Shown: piece after piece, positions 1 to 7,585 of the stretch | Position numbering within the stretch: the first letter of the stretch is position 1 | Layout of the letters: the number at the start of each line of letters is the position of its first letter | Assembly: GCA_022785155.1 (NCBI GenBank) | Contig: JALFRH010000246.1 | Location: 1-12,276 of the forward strand | DNA: 12,276 nucleotides | Origin: Spirochaetales bacterium | GTDB taxonomy: Bacteria; Spirochaetota; Spirochaetia; Sphaerochaetales; Sphaerochaetaceae | Reading direction: 5' to 3' | The notes under the pieces: model-generated | Database searches by the model: none | The model's input: the letters and a program-made list of their open reading frames with translations, nothing else | Told to the model about the DNA's origin: nothing | Position numbers and translations under genes: made by a program

Positions 1-619
1 GTGTTACTTTCACCTGTGGATTGAGTGCACTGTATGCTTCAACCAATACTTCCATTACAGGGTAGACGGAGGAGGAGCCGCTGATTGTTACACTGCCACT
101 CTTGTTGCTGCTTTCGTAAGCATATGGGTTTATGTCGTCGACGCGGATATATCCCTTCTTGGCGACAATGTCCTGGCCGTTTGTGCTCATGACGAACTTC
201 AAGAAGTCCTCTGCTGTCTCAGAAAGAGCCTTATAAGCCATGACAAATGGTCTTGAGATCTTGTATTCGCCGCTCTTGACTGTATCTACTGTAGGATAAA
301 CGCCATCAACTTCGATAGCCTTGACCTTGTCAGAAAGAGATCCAAGAGAGATATAACCCATAGCATTCTTATCACCTTCAACTGTTGTGATTACTACAGA
401 AGTGGATGAAGCGATTTCAGCATCAAGTGTCGTCTGGTCAACCTTTGCACCATCAACCTTTTCCTCTACACCAGTGAGCTCCACGAAAGCACCTCTTGTT
501 CCACTGCCTTCTTCTCTGCTGATTACGTTGATCTTGCTATTTGTTTCTGCTGCTCCCTGAGCAAATGCGAAGGAGACAACCAGAGCCGATACCATAAGTA
601 TTACTGCTAATTTCTTCAT
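1..619 (-). CDS. pstS: PstS-type phosphate ABC transporter substrate-binding protein (C-terminus cut by window edge)
   Basis: Exported protein expected to bind phosphate and deliver it to a PstCA-B importer. Only the first 206 codons are visible; no stop occurs before the edge. Starting at the ATG at 617-619, a typical signal peptide covers about residues 1-20 (MKKLAVILM..., ending FAFA before QGAAE). The mature part begins with an ISREEGSGTRGAF segment (anion-binding SGTR loop), then GYISLGSLSDKVKAI and SRPFVMAYK, followed by a second start-like motif SGSSSVYPVMEVL near the truncation. The segment normally found in the second half of PstS thus precedes the usual N-terminal SGSSSV motif, an arrangement I recall from clostridial PstS proteins. 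A good Shine-Dalgarno (AAGGAG, complement of 630-635) lies 10 bases upstream. The ligand could be another oxyanion; the downstream pst genes would lie outside the window. Confidence 0.87.
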   Translation of the reverse strand, partial: MKKLAVILMVSALVVSFAFAQGAAETNSKINVISREEGSGTRGAFVELTGVEEKVDGAKVDQTTLDAEIASSTSVVITTVEGDKNAMGYISLGSLSDKVKAIEVDGVYPTVDTVKSGEYKISRPFVMAYKALSETAEDFLKFVMSTNGQDIVAKKGYIRVDDINPYAYESSNKSGSVTISGSSSVYPVMEVLVEAYSALNPQVKVT

Positions 620-705
620 ATTCTTTTTACTCCTTGGCCACAAATATAAAGAAGCGCAGTTAAGGAACAAGGAAGAAGCTGTAAAGTTTGAGTAAAATAT
701 TTTCT

Positions 706-733
706 ATTTTACCAAGGGTGATTCACCCTTCAA
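706..733 (-). promoter_or_regulatory. Predicted pstS promoter with palindromic operator in the spacer
   Basis: On the minus strand TTGAAG (728-733) and TAAAAT (706-711) are 16 bases apart, a reasonable sigma-70 pair about 90 bases upstream of the pstS start. A perfect 17-base palindrome, aagggtgattcaccctt at 714-730 (8-bp arms, one central base), fills the spacer and touches the -35, the classic position for a repressor site. I see no PhoB-like direct repeat. The palindrome is observed directly; its regulatory role is inferred. Confidence 0.45.
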
Positions 734-832
734 TACTCATGCCGTGTGTAAAAATAGGAGTATAGACAGCAACAATATCAACTCATATAGAAGTCTATTC
801 CTTCTCCAGTATGACTTTGCTAAAGCTTATCC

Positions 833-861
833 TTGATTTCTCATCAAATTATTTCTATTCT
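833..861 (+). promoter_or_regulatory. Weak predicted promoter for the LRR lipoprotein gene
   Basis: TTGATT (833-838) and TATTCT (856-861) are separated by 17 bases and each matches four of six consensus positions. Transcription would begin near 868, giving a short leader to the ATG at 893 that includes AAAGGA at 875-880. This also argues that the TTG codon at 833, in the same frame, is not the translation start. Confidence 0.3.
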
Positions 862-892
862 TTTGAAAGAAATAAAAGGATTTCCACTTACT

Positions 893-2065
893 ATGAACAC
901 TAAAAAACACCTCTTTTTCGTCTTCGCCTTATTAACAATGATTCTTGTGGCATGTAAGCCGGAAACAGATGTAAAACATACAGTGACCTACAAGGATTCC
1001 CAATTAAAAACCTTAGATACCCATATAGTCCAATCAGGGAATACGGATATTCCTCCGGCGACCAACGAAGAAAAGGAGGGCCTTGACTTCATAGGCTGGT
1101 CGTTGGATGAGAATGGAGAAAAGCTCTTTGATTTCAATACTCCCATTACAAGCGACATCACCCTTTATCCTATATGGGAAGTAAACGCCCTCTATAAATC
1201 CAAATCATTCGAAGTAAGATTCATTTACTACGATAAAGAGCCTATTACTACCAGAACTTATAAGACAGGAAATAGAATCTCCATTTCCAATTTGGGTTTC
1301 AATGACAAAATATATTCCTTAGAGCTTATAGATGAATCCACAGGCAACCAATATCCCTTGAGTCAGCCGCTGTCTTATAAAGCGTCTGGATATACTTTCG
1401 TATGTCATATAACTTCATCCATAATCACCATTGACCAAAACGGAACTATAAAAGGAACAGAAGAACTGAAGGATATCAAGAAGCCATATGAGTTGGTGAT
1501 TCCAAGACTTCTGAATAACTATGTGCCTAAATCCATTGGAGATTCCGCCTTCGAGGACTCTTCAAGTATAACTGCAATCACTCTTCCTGAAAGTATTGTC
1601 CATATTGGCAATAATGCCTTCAAATCTTGTATAAGCCTAAAGTCAATCAATATCCCGGACAATACCACTTTTATCGGAGAAGAAGCCTTCAAATCCTGTA
1701 CAAGCCTGGGGTCCATCACAATACCGGGAGGTGTAAGCAAAATAGGCGATTCAGCTTTCAATAACTGCTGGAAGTTAAGCTCTGTAACCCTTAATGATGG
1801 CATAGAGACAATCGGAGACTATTCCTTCTCCGGTTGCAGTATGATCACTACAATCAAAATCCCTGGAACTGTCGCCTCCATTGGAGATGATTCTTTTTAT
1901 AACTGCAGATTGTTATCGGAAATAACAATTGACACCGAGAGTACAACACCACCGGGGGGTGTATTACCTTGGGGTGGATACGAATACTACGATAATGGAG
2001 AAAAATACAAAGCCTTGACTATTAAAAACGCAAATGGTTACGTATTTTTCAAGAGCAATGTCTAA
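893..2065 (+). CDS. Surface lipoprotein with an InlB-type repeat and BspA-type leucine-rich repeats
   Basis: Predicted 390-residue lipoprotein. I chose the ATG at 893 because it places the signal peptide at the terminus with lipobox LVAC (lipidated Cys21); an in-frame TTG at 833 would add 20 residues before it. Residues about 29-97 resemble one Listeria-Bacteroides/InlB B-repeat (VTYKD..., GLDFIGW, FDFNTPITSDITLYPIW). Residues about 98-197 match nothing I recognise. From about 198 to 347 come LRR_5/BspA-type repeats with exact 23-residue spacing: IGxxxF units start at 215, 238, 261, 284, 307 and 330. Units 2 and 3 are alike even in DNA (27 of 33 bases between 1616-1648 and 1685-1717). Such proteins are usually surface-exposed in host-associated bacteria and some mediate adhesion; adhesion here is inference. 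The gene ends 14 bases before the convergent barrel gene, with no clear terminator. Confidence 0.82.
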   Translation: MNTKKHLFFVFALLTMILVACKPETDVKHTVTYKDSQLKTLDTHIVQSGNTDIPPATNEEKEGLDFIGWSLDENGEKLFDFNTPITSDITLYPIWEVNALYKSKSFEVRFIYYDKEPITTRTYKTGNRISISNLGFNDKIYSLELIDESTGNQYPLSQPLSYKASGYTFVCHITSSIITIDQNGTIKGTEELKDIKKPYELVIPRLLNNYVPKSIGDSAFEDSSSITAITLPESIVHIGNNAFKSCISLKSINIPDNTTFIGEEAFKSCTSLGSITIPGGVSKIGDSAFNNCWKLSSVTLNDGIETIGDYSFSGCSMITTIKIPGTVASIGDDSFYNCRLLSEITIDTESTTPPGGVLPWGGYEYYDNGEKYKALTIKNANGYVFFKSNV

Positions 2066-2079
2066 TAGTACTCTTCCAT

Positions 2080-3165
2080 TTAAAAAACCATACGTAGTTG
2101 GACAGAGAGGGTGTCACGGGGATTATACCCCACATATTCAGAGTATTCATCCATGGTATAAAGAACAAAAAGATCAATGAACCATAGCTTCAGCTCCGCA
2201 CCCATAGATGGATAACCACCCTTCAAGCCACCCATCAGGCCTATGCCTTTTGTAAGATTGACCTTAAGCCCCATGTTCGTATGGTAAAGAAGATTTGGGA
2301 AAGATACGTCTTTGGTGAAACCCACTATATCAGAGAAATCAAGGGAAGCCTTTACTCCCAGCCAGCCCCAGAACACCCTCTCCCAGCCACTTCCAAAGTT
2401 AATGGAGAAATCGGATTTCAGTCTCTCAACTTCCCCTGTAACTATATCTACCGAGTCAGTTCCCTCCCCTATATCCACCATGGTCAGAGCCAGGGAAAAA
2501 CCGTTGTCAAACCTAAGCGTGGTCCCAAGATCCAATGAAAAAGCAGTATCTGTAAGCTTTAATCGAAGCTTTTCAGGAGATTCAGAAACTATTGTATCCA
2601 CAACTTCCTCAATACCAAGAGGAGATGAATAAAAGAAACTTGAGAAGTGGGTCATGGCTCCTACTTCAACTCTTATTCCCTCCTTAAGGCCAAAGGAGTG
2701 ACCATATCCCAAAGAAGCGGCTATATTCATAAATGGAATCAATCCCATACTTATTCCTTCTCCCGAAGTATATAGGCCCAGGGAAGCATTGATAGATGCA
2801 CCAAAACCAAAGAGGGCAAGGGAAGAAGAAGCCTTCATATCCAAAACAGGAATGGTTCCTGTAAGCTTTGAAAGCACTTCATTTATTGCATCGAAGTCTC
2901 CTTCCCCCAAGGAGGAAAAAGGTATTGTGGCTATTTCTGTAAAACTACCCACTCCCATTTCCAGGGAAGGAAGAACCAGATTAAACTTATCGTTGGAAAG
3001 GGATGCAGGATTAGTATAGAAGCCCTTTTCCACTCCCTTAAGGGACATTCCAGAGGATCCCATGGCCCTGTACTCCCTATCCAAGGGCCTATAGGAGGTA
3101 ATGGAAAAGGAAAAGAGGGAAAAAGAAAGGGACATAATCAATAGAACAGTAATCAAGCGCTTCAT
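2080..3165 (-). CDS. Outer-membrane beta-barrel protein (PorV/FadL-like, function unknown)
   Basis: A 361-residue protein with an N-terminal signal peptide (about residues 1-21, MKRLITVLL...). The mature start YRAMGSSGMSLKGVEKGFYTN, followed by PASLS, resembles the 'RAMG-GA-G-A--------NPA-L' opening of PorV/FadL-like barrels and related spirochaetal proteins. The rest alternates short amphipathic strands rich in Gly, Ser and aromatics with charged turns, and it ends LRMVF, a C-terminal Phe typical of BAM-assembled outer-membrane proteins. Its ATG is one base after the stop of the upstream lipoprotein gene, and its Shine-Dalgarno (GGAGGGAG) lies inside that gene's last codons, implying translational coupling. 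It may be a channel or a partner of that lipoprotein; the substrate cannot be inferred. The barrel assignment is fairly secure, the family only tentative. Confidence 0.72.
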   Translation of the reverse strand: MKRLITVLLIMSLSFSLFSFSITSYRPLDREYRAMGSSGMSLKGVEKGFYTNPASLSNDKFNLVLPSLEMGVGSFTEIATIPFSSLGEGDFDAINEVLSKLTGTIPVLDMKASSSLALFGFGASINASLGLYTSGEGISMGLIPFMNIAASLGYGHSFGLKEGIRVEVGAMTHFSSFFYSSPLGIEEVVDTIVSESPEKLRLKLTDTAFSLDLGTTLRFDNGFSLALTMVDIGEGTDSVDIVTGEVERLKSDFSINFGSGWERVFWGWLGVKASLDFSDIVGFTKDVSFPNLLYHTNMGLKVNLTKGIGLMGGLKGGYPSMGAELKLWFIDLFVLYTMDEYSEYVGYNPRDTLSVQLRMVF

Positions 3166-3166
3166 A

Positions 3167-4087
3167 TCAAACTCCCTCCAGCTTTTCCAACAATTGGCTT
3201 AGAGACATAAGGTCGATATCGTTTCCGTATTTATAAGAGATACTGTTATAGACAGCCAAAGGAGGTAGGACTGACGATACCAATGAATTGACGGCGTCAA
3301 GGAGGGAATGGATTCCCACTTCCTTCAGCTTACCCTGCAGCTCTTCGATCTCTTCTTCATTTCCCAGATTGAACACCACATCAATCATCTCCTCCGATGA
3401 GAGTACTTCAAAGACCTCTTCGACTGTTCTTTCCATACCCTCAAGGACACCGCTCAATAGGTTGATCATCAACTGACACTTGACGTATTCACCCCAAGTA
3501 GGGGTCTCGGAAGAAGAAAGAAGGTTCAAAAGAGGATCAAAGAGCCCGCTTATGACCTTGTCGCAATATGATGAGACATCACCTTTAATTGAATTGTAGT
3601 ATTCAAGTATTTCCTTGTATTCCTTCGAACTCTCTTCCGTTGCAGGAGGAAACTCCGGCAAGAACCCTACAATACCATCGATCAAGGTAGTTCTACAGCT
3701 ATCGAGAAGAAATACAGTGTTCTGCATGGCAAAGACCAAGTCTTTGTCCTCTATTTCCGAAGAGAGAAAAGCCTTGATCTGATGTTGGGAGAAGCACTTT
3801 GCATTTAACATCTCGGCCATTTTCTCCGCCTCTTTTTTGTCCTGTGGATATAAAATATTCCCCCTTAGGGATTCAGGCTTACGGATGGAGAAGGAAACGA
3901 CACTTTCCCTATCTCCCACAAAGCACTTCATGACATCCACTTCGTCTTCTTCGTTTCCCTTGGGACTCCCGGTTTTTGAAGTGATTTCAATGGGCTCGGG
4001 AGATGCCAGCCCCACCTTCTGCCATAAGTTTTCAGGGGAGCAGGAAACAAGAAGCAATATTGATAAGAGAAAAACTGTGACCTTCAT
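3167..4087 (-). CDS. Lipoprotein of unknown function, coupled to the downstream barrel gene
   Basis: I place the start at the ATG at 4085-4087, giving 306 residues with a compact lipoprotein signal (MKVTVFLLS..., lipobox LVSC, Cys16). An in-frame TTG at 4123 would put 12 residues before the signal and is less likely, though neither start has a strong Shine-Dalgarno. I do not recognise the family. After a polar, acidic linker (about residues 17-55) the protein looks largely alpha-helical, with long charged stretches and no repeats. It has five further cysteines (in MKCFV, AKCFS, DSCRT, SYCDK and VKCQL), unusual for an exported protein and possibly disulphide-forming. The stop is one base before the barrel gene, so the two are probably one unit acting at the outer membrane. 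An asparaginase gene ends 54 bases upstream on the same strand. Confidence 0.68.
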   Translation of the reverse strand: MKVTVFLLSILLLVSCSPENLWQKVGLASPEPIEITSKTGSPKGNEEDEVDVMKCFVGDRESVVSFSIRKPESLRGNILYPQDKKEAEKMAEMLNAKCFSQHQIKAFLSSEIEDKDLVFAMQNTVFLLDSCRTTLIDGIVGFLPEFPPATEESSKEYKEILEYYNSIKGDVSSYCDKVISGLFDPLLNLLSSSETPTWGEYVKCQLMINLLSGVLEGMERTVEEVFEVLSSEEMIDVVFNLGNEEEIEELQGKLKEVGIHSLLDAVNSLVSSVLPPLAVYNSISYKYGNDIDLMSLSQLLEKLEGV

Positions 4088-4141
4088 TGAAAATAATTTA
4101 GTCCAGTGAATGGAAATGGTCAAAACCCTGAAGTATAAAAA

Positions 4142-5122
4142 TCAGTACTTTTTGAAATATTCACGAATCTTTTCCACATCTCTTGTCTTTGTAAGGGCCA
4201 ATTGAAGAAGAATGCGGGCCTTGGTAGGAGCCAGATTATCTCCAAGGATGATGTTACCCCACTTGTCGAAGGTCTTGTCGGGAACAATCATTCCGTTTCC
4301 TATTCGGGAAGACCTGACGACAGGAATGGAGAGCTTACCGATGACCTCATTGTATTTTATGCTGTAGTTGCCGTTTCCAGCCCCTACTATCACCAGACCA
4401 TCTGCATTCTTGGAAGCGGCATATATCAAATCCGGATCTGCATCTACATGGAAAATAAGTATTCCTACTTTAGGTAGAGTCTTTATTCCATCTATGGAGA
4501 ACTCACTTTTGGTGGTATGAGGCTTAAGACTCATATTATATAAAAGCACTTTTCTATCCAGCACATACCCCATCATACCGAAGTCCCTGCCCCCGAAGGC
4601 TGTAACTGAAGTCGTACTTAGCTTCTGGAAGTCCCTGGCGGAATAGATGCTGTCTGAAAAGACACATAAGACACCCATACCTCTGGCTTCTTTGCTGGCG
4701 GCAACTGTTACAGCCTGATAGAAGTTCATCGGTCCGTCAGCACTTGTTGCAGTACTTGGTCTCATGGCTCCTGTGACGACTACAGCCTTATCTGTCTTAA
4801 GGACAAGGTGGAGAAAATAAGCCGTCTCCTCCATGGTATCTGTACCATGGGTAATGACAAAGCCATCTATGGAATCATCTTTGGAGAGGGTATTGATGGT
4901 GGAAGCAAGCTTCAACCAAAGAGATGAGGTTATGTCATCCGAGTTGATGTTTGCTATCTGGACCTCTTCAAGCCTGGCCACTTCATCCAGTCCTTTTATC
5001 TTCGATGCAATTGCACTGATGGGAAGAAGTCCGGGAATATAATCTGTAGCATCCCCAGGTCTTCCCTCTCCTGCTATGGTTCCACCAGTGGCCAAAACGA
5101 CGACTTTCTTTCTTCTCTCCAT
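4142..5122 (-). CDS. ansB: L-asparaginase, type II-like, probably cytoplasmic
   Basis: A 326-residue enzyme that should hydrolyse L-asparagine to aspartate and ammonia. It closely follows E. coli AnsB: LATGGTIAG near the N-terminus, THGTDTMEETAYFL, GAMRPST, SADGP, RDFQK and VVRSSR. By comparison with AnsB the catalytic residues are Thr15, Tyr28, Thr94, Asp95 and Lys167, all present; Ser61 matches Ser58. The residue matching the substrate-binding Gln59 is Asp62 (INSDDI), which could alter glutamine use. I chose the ATG at 5120-5122, preceded by GGAGGG a few bases upstream; the longer open frame to 5371 adds 83 residues that overlap the MATE gene and look non-coding. From this start there is no signal peptide, unlike periplasmic AnsB. 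It lies downstream of a terminator and may head a unit with the lipoprotein and barrel genes. Confidence 0.92.
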   Translation of the reverse strand: MERRKKVVVLATGGTIAGEGRPGDATDYIPGLLPISAIASKIKGLDEVARLEEVQIANINSDDITSSLWLKLASTINTLSKDDSIDGFVITHGTDTMEETAYFLHLVLKTDKAVVVTGAMRPSTATSADGPMNFYQAVTVAASKEARGMGVLCVFSDSIYSARDFQKLSTTSVTAFGGRDFGMMGYVLDRKVLLYNMSLKPHTTKSEFSIDGIKTLPKVGILIFHVDADPDLIYAASKNADGLVIVGAGNGNYSIKYNEVIGKLSIPVVRSSRIGNGMIVPDKTFDKWGNIILGDNLAPTKARILLQLALTKTRDVEKIREYFKKY

Positions 5123-5177
5123 ACACCCTCCACTAGAAGAATAGGACAGAAAAGGAAAGGGGTAAACTATATCATTG

Positions 5178-5203
5178 AAAAATGGCTGTGCAGGCACACA
5201 GCC
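5178..5203 (-). terminator. Rho-independent terminator after the MATE gene
   Basis: Read on the minus strand, GGCTGTG, a 6-base loop and CACAGCC form a perfect 7-bp stem (5184-5203), followed by ATTTTTC. It starts about 15 bases past the MATE stop codon and about 60 bases before the asparaginase start, so it likely limits read-through from the lacI-MATE region. Confidence 0.7.
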
Positions 5204-5217
5204 AAAGGTCAAAAGAA

Positions 5218-6525
5218 TCAGAGGCTCTTCATCCATTTTCCTTTCTTGAATACCACAAACCCGACTATCAGTCGGACAACCTCCTCTAGGGAAAGCATAA
5301 GATAGACAAGATGTATAGGGAGATGGAAAAGACTTGATGAAATCAAGGCCAAAGGTACTCCGATACCCCATGTACCCAAAATATCTATGGCTCCAGTAAT
5401 ATCTGTCCGTCCTCCAGACCGGAGTATTCCCCCTGCAAGAATCATATTGCCCACCTTTACAGGAGCAATGAAGGCATAGACCATAAGAATCATTGAGCCG
5501 ATACTCCTTACACTCTCTTCCACATTGTATATAGAGAGGTAGAAAGGCCTTGTAAGCATTATCAATAGAGAAATGATTCCACTACCCAAGAGGCCATAGA
5601 CCACAAGACGCTTGGAGGACCATAGGGCATCGTCATAATTCTTGTTTCCAAGCATCTTGCCCACCATTATGCCTGCAGCCTGGGATACTCCTGTAAGTGT
5701 ACCTATCATTATATTCTGTATTGGATATGAAAGGACCATGGCTGCAGCTGAATCCGTACCTATGTGTCCATATACTCCACCATAACCATTCTCTCCCAGA
5801 CTCCACAGGAATTCACAGACCATAATAGGAAGGAGAATCTTCAAAAAGGCCTTTCCATAGTCTCCCCCCTTCCCCTTTCCCACTTTGACGGGAAGAGTCT
5901 TACCTCCAAGAACCATCACTATGACGAAGGCCACAAGCTGTGAGATTACTGTAGCCCATGCAGCACCCTCCGCCCCTTTGTGGAAGATGAATATGAACAC
6001 ATAGTTGAGAACTGTATTCAGGACCACAGAAAAGAATGTGGCATACATAGGAAGCTTGGCTTTGTCTCGGCATCTAAGGGATGCAGAGGCCATAAGCATG
6101 AATGCTATGGGAATAAATGACAAAGATACGATCCTCAAATATGAAGAGGCCACATTTATGGCAGCCAAGTCTGAAGAATAGAGACCCATAATGAAAGAAG
6201 GAAACAATATCGATACAAGGAAAAAGAGGGATGCGACAGATAATGCGGAAACCAATGAGAGACTGAATGCCTTGTATTCCCCTTCCTTGTCTTTCTTTCC
6301 AACATATTGGCTCAGCATAATGGATGCGGCCGTAACCACTGCATTTATTACAGTCGAGCACAAGCCTGAGAACTTACCTGCAAAGCCTATGGCTGCAATG
6401 GAAACGCTTCCAAGCTGCCCCACCATTATTTGGTCTGCAATACCAAAGGATGACTGCAATAGACACTGTAGTGTTACAGGAACAGCTATACTCAATAGAT
6501 CATGATGAAACCGGCGTTTATCCAT
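5218..6525 (-). CDS. MATE family efflux transporter
   Basis: A 435-residue polytopic inner-membrane protein of the multidrug and toxic compound extrusion family, which exports organic compounds in exchange for Na+ or H+. The sequence shows about twelve hydrophobic segments in two halves, with the family-like N-terminal region LLSIAVPVTLQCLLQSSFGIADQ continuing IMVGQLG, plus internal QYVGKKDKEGEY and, in the second half, GKMLGNKNYDDA at the equivalent loop. The ATG at 6523-6525 has AGAGGT (complement of 6531-6536) five bases upstream. It follows the LacI-type regulator by 52 bases with its own predicted promoter, and a terminator closes the gene. A palindromic operator candidate abuts that promoter, so it is probably controlled by the neighbouring regulator. 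The exported compound cannot be read from the sequence; MATE specificity is hard to predict. Confidence 0.93.
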   Translation of the reverse strand: MDKRRFHHDLLSIAVPVTLQCLLQSSFGIADQIMVGQLGSVSIAAIGFAGKFSGLCSTVINAVVTAASIMLSQYVGKKDKEGEYKAFSLSLVSALSVASLFFLVSILFPSFIMGLYSSDLAAINVASSYLRIVSLSFIPIAFMLMASASLRCRDKAKLPMYATFFSVVLNTVLNYVFIFIFHKGAEGAAWATVISQLVAFVIVMVLGGKTLPVKVGKGKGGDYGKAFLKILLPIMVCEFLWSLGENGYGGVYGHIGTDSAAAMVLSYPIQNIMIGTLTGVSQAAGIMVGKMLGNKNYDDALWSSKRLVVYGLLGSGIISLLIMLTRPFYLSIYNVEESVRSIGSMILMVYAFIAPVKVGNMILAGGILRSGGRTDITGAIDILGTWGIGVPLALISSSLFHLPIHLVYLMLSLEEVVRLIVGFVVFKKGKWMKSL

Positions 6526-6545
6526 AAGATACCTCTTTGTGGAAA

Positions 6546-6574
6546 ATGATATCTTCAGATAAGCATAATTGCAA
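6546..6574 (-). promoter_or_regulatory. Predicted promoter of the MATE gene
   Basis: On the minus strand TTGCAA (6569-6574) and TATCAT (6546-6551) lie 17 bases apart, matching four and five of six consensus positions. Transcription would start near 6539, leaving a short leader that just contains the AGAGGT ribosome site. The -35 begins at the edge of the AAGGTTA palindrome. Confidence 0.45.
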
Positions 6575-6593
6575 AGGTTAATCGCATAACCTT
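6574..6593 (-). promoter_or_regulatory. Candidate LacI-family operator at the lacI stop / MATE promoter
   Basis: Inverted repeat AAGGTTA-TGCGAT-TAACCTT on the minus strand: perfect 7-bp arms around a 6-base centre with CG exactly in the middle, the usual geometry of LacI-family operators. It overlaps the last codons of the regulator gene and abuts the predicted MATE -35. The same heptamer recurs as a palindrome before cutC. The symmetry is observed; binding by the adjacent regulator is inferred. Confidence 0.5.
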
Positions 6594-7579
6594 CTTACTG
6601 TAGTCCCTTCTTTCAAAAAGACATCCACCATCTTCACTCTATTTGCCTTATCTTTTCTTCTAAACTCTTCAATACTATCCACAGCTAGCTTTGCCCTTTC
6701 CATATGGTTCTGGGAAACAGTTGTAAGAGAGAATAACTGGGCTTCGAAACTACCGTCGAAACCTATAAGGGAAATATCTTGGGGAATACTCTTTCCATTG
6801 GTCTCCATAAAAGCCATGAAGTCCAGGGCATAGTAATCGGAGATGGCAAAGACAGATGAGAAGGAAAGGATATATTCCAGCTTCTCTTTATAAAGCTTCC
6901 ATCTCTCCTCCTTATCCATAGGAATCATCAACTCATCCCCTCTACCTACCACCTCGATTACAGAGCTGCACCTATCCTCATCCATTCTCCAATGGTTATC
7001 TGTAAGGCAAAGGACGCTTTCATGTCCCATATCTTTCAGGTATCTACCTGCCATAAGCCCACCCTTTTTGTTGTCTACGGTAAGCATAGCTATCTCTTCG
7101 TCATCTATTCTGCAGACCCCGTCATAAACCACAAAGGGTATTCTGCTCTCTCTTCTAAGGGAGGCGTAATCGCTGTCACAGAAGCCTATCAAGACCAAAG
7201 CGTCCATATTCCACATGGAGGCATATGTAGGAACCTCGGAAATATCCTTTGTGATCTTCACCATCATAAACAGGCCCTTATCATCCAAGGCCTTTGCAAG
7301 ACAGTTGAGGGACGCTGAGACAAAGCCGTCCTCCAGTACATGGCCATGATATTTCTCATGGTCGTTTATAATGACGGCTACTATCCTGGAGTCATTCCTT
7401 CCTAAAAGCAGGGCGGCCATGGAAGGAATATAATTCCTCTTCTCAATACAAGCCTCCACCCTCTCTATGGTGCTTTTGGACACTTTCTTTTTCTTTCCGT
7501 GAAGCACATTGGAAACTGTAGCTGTGCTTATTCCCAGCTCTTCTGCAATATCTTTGATGGTAGTGCGGTTCTCTTCCAT
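6578..7579 (-). CDS. LacI-family transcriptional regulator
   Basis: From the ATG at 7577-7579 this is a 333-residue repressor. Residues about 7-41 form the DNA-binding helix-turn-helix (TIKDIAEELGISTATVSNVL, then HGKKKKVS), followed by a hinge (RNYIPSMAALLLG) and a periplasmic-binding-protein-like effector domain ending with the family-typical LIGFDGS and VSQNHMERAKLAVDSI. The hinge differs from the common PNxxAR-L form, with Ser and Leu where Asn and Arg are usual. An in-frame GTG at 7594 would add five residues, but neither start has a Shine-Dalgarno and the best promoter lies between them, so I prefer the ATG. The gene sits between the divergent cutC-M81 pair and the MATE gene, both with AAGGTTA palindromes upstream, so it is probably their local regulator. 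The effector is unknown; family members usually sense sugars or nucleosides. Confidence 0.9.
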   Translation of the reverse strand: MEENRTTIKDIAEELGISTATVSNVLHGKKKKVSKSTIERVEACIEKRNYIPSMAALLLGRNDSRIVAVIINDHEKYHGHVLEDGFVSASLNCLAKALDDKGLFMMVKITKDISEVPTYASMWNMDALVLIGFCDSDYASLRRESRIPFVVYDGVCRIDDEEIAMLTVDNKKGGLMAGRYLKDMGHESVLCLTDNHWRMDEDRCSSVIEVVGRGDELMIPMDKEERWKLYKEKLEYILSFSSVFAISDYYALDFMAFMETNGKSIPQDISLIGFDGSFEAQLFSLTTVSQNHMERAKLAVDSIEEFRRKDKANRVKMVDVFLKEGTTVRRLCD

Positions 7580-7585
7580 ATTTTG

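Noticed and set aside
755..806. Imperfect inverted repeat (ATAGAC ... GTCTAT) upstream of the LRR gene
   Set aside because: Only six bases pair over a long gap, which is expected by chance in AT-rich spacer.
833..892. TTG start adding 20 residues to the LRR lipoprotein
   Set aside because: It would place polar residues ahead of the lipoprotein signal, and it overlaps a promoter-like -35. The ATG at 893 fits better.
2050..2080. Possible terminator between the convergent LRR and barrel genes (AAGAG ... CTCTT)
   Set aside because: A 5-bp stem with a long loop overlapping the LRR coding end is too weak to call.
2281..2632. Plus-strand open frames inside the barrel gene
   Set aside because: They are shadows of the minus-strand gene, low in hydrophobic core and without ribosome sites or family resemblance.
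5123..5371. 83-residue N-terminal extension of the asparaginase
   Set aside because: It overlaps the MATE coding region and crosses a terminator hairpin. A proper ribosome site precedes the ATG at 5122, where the family's normal sequence begins.
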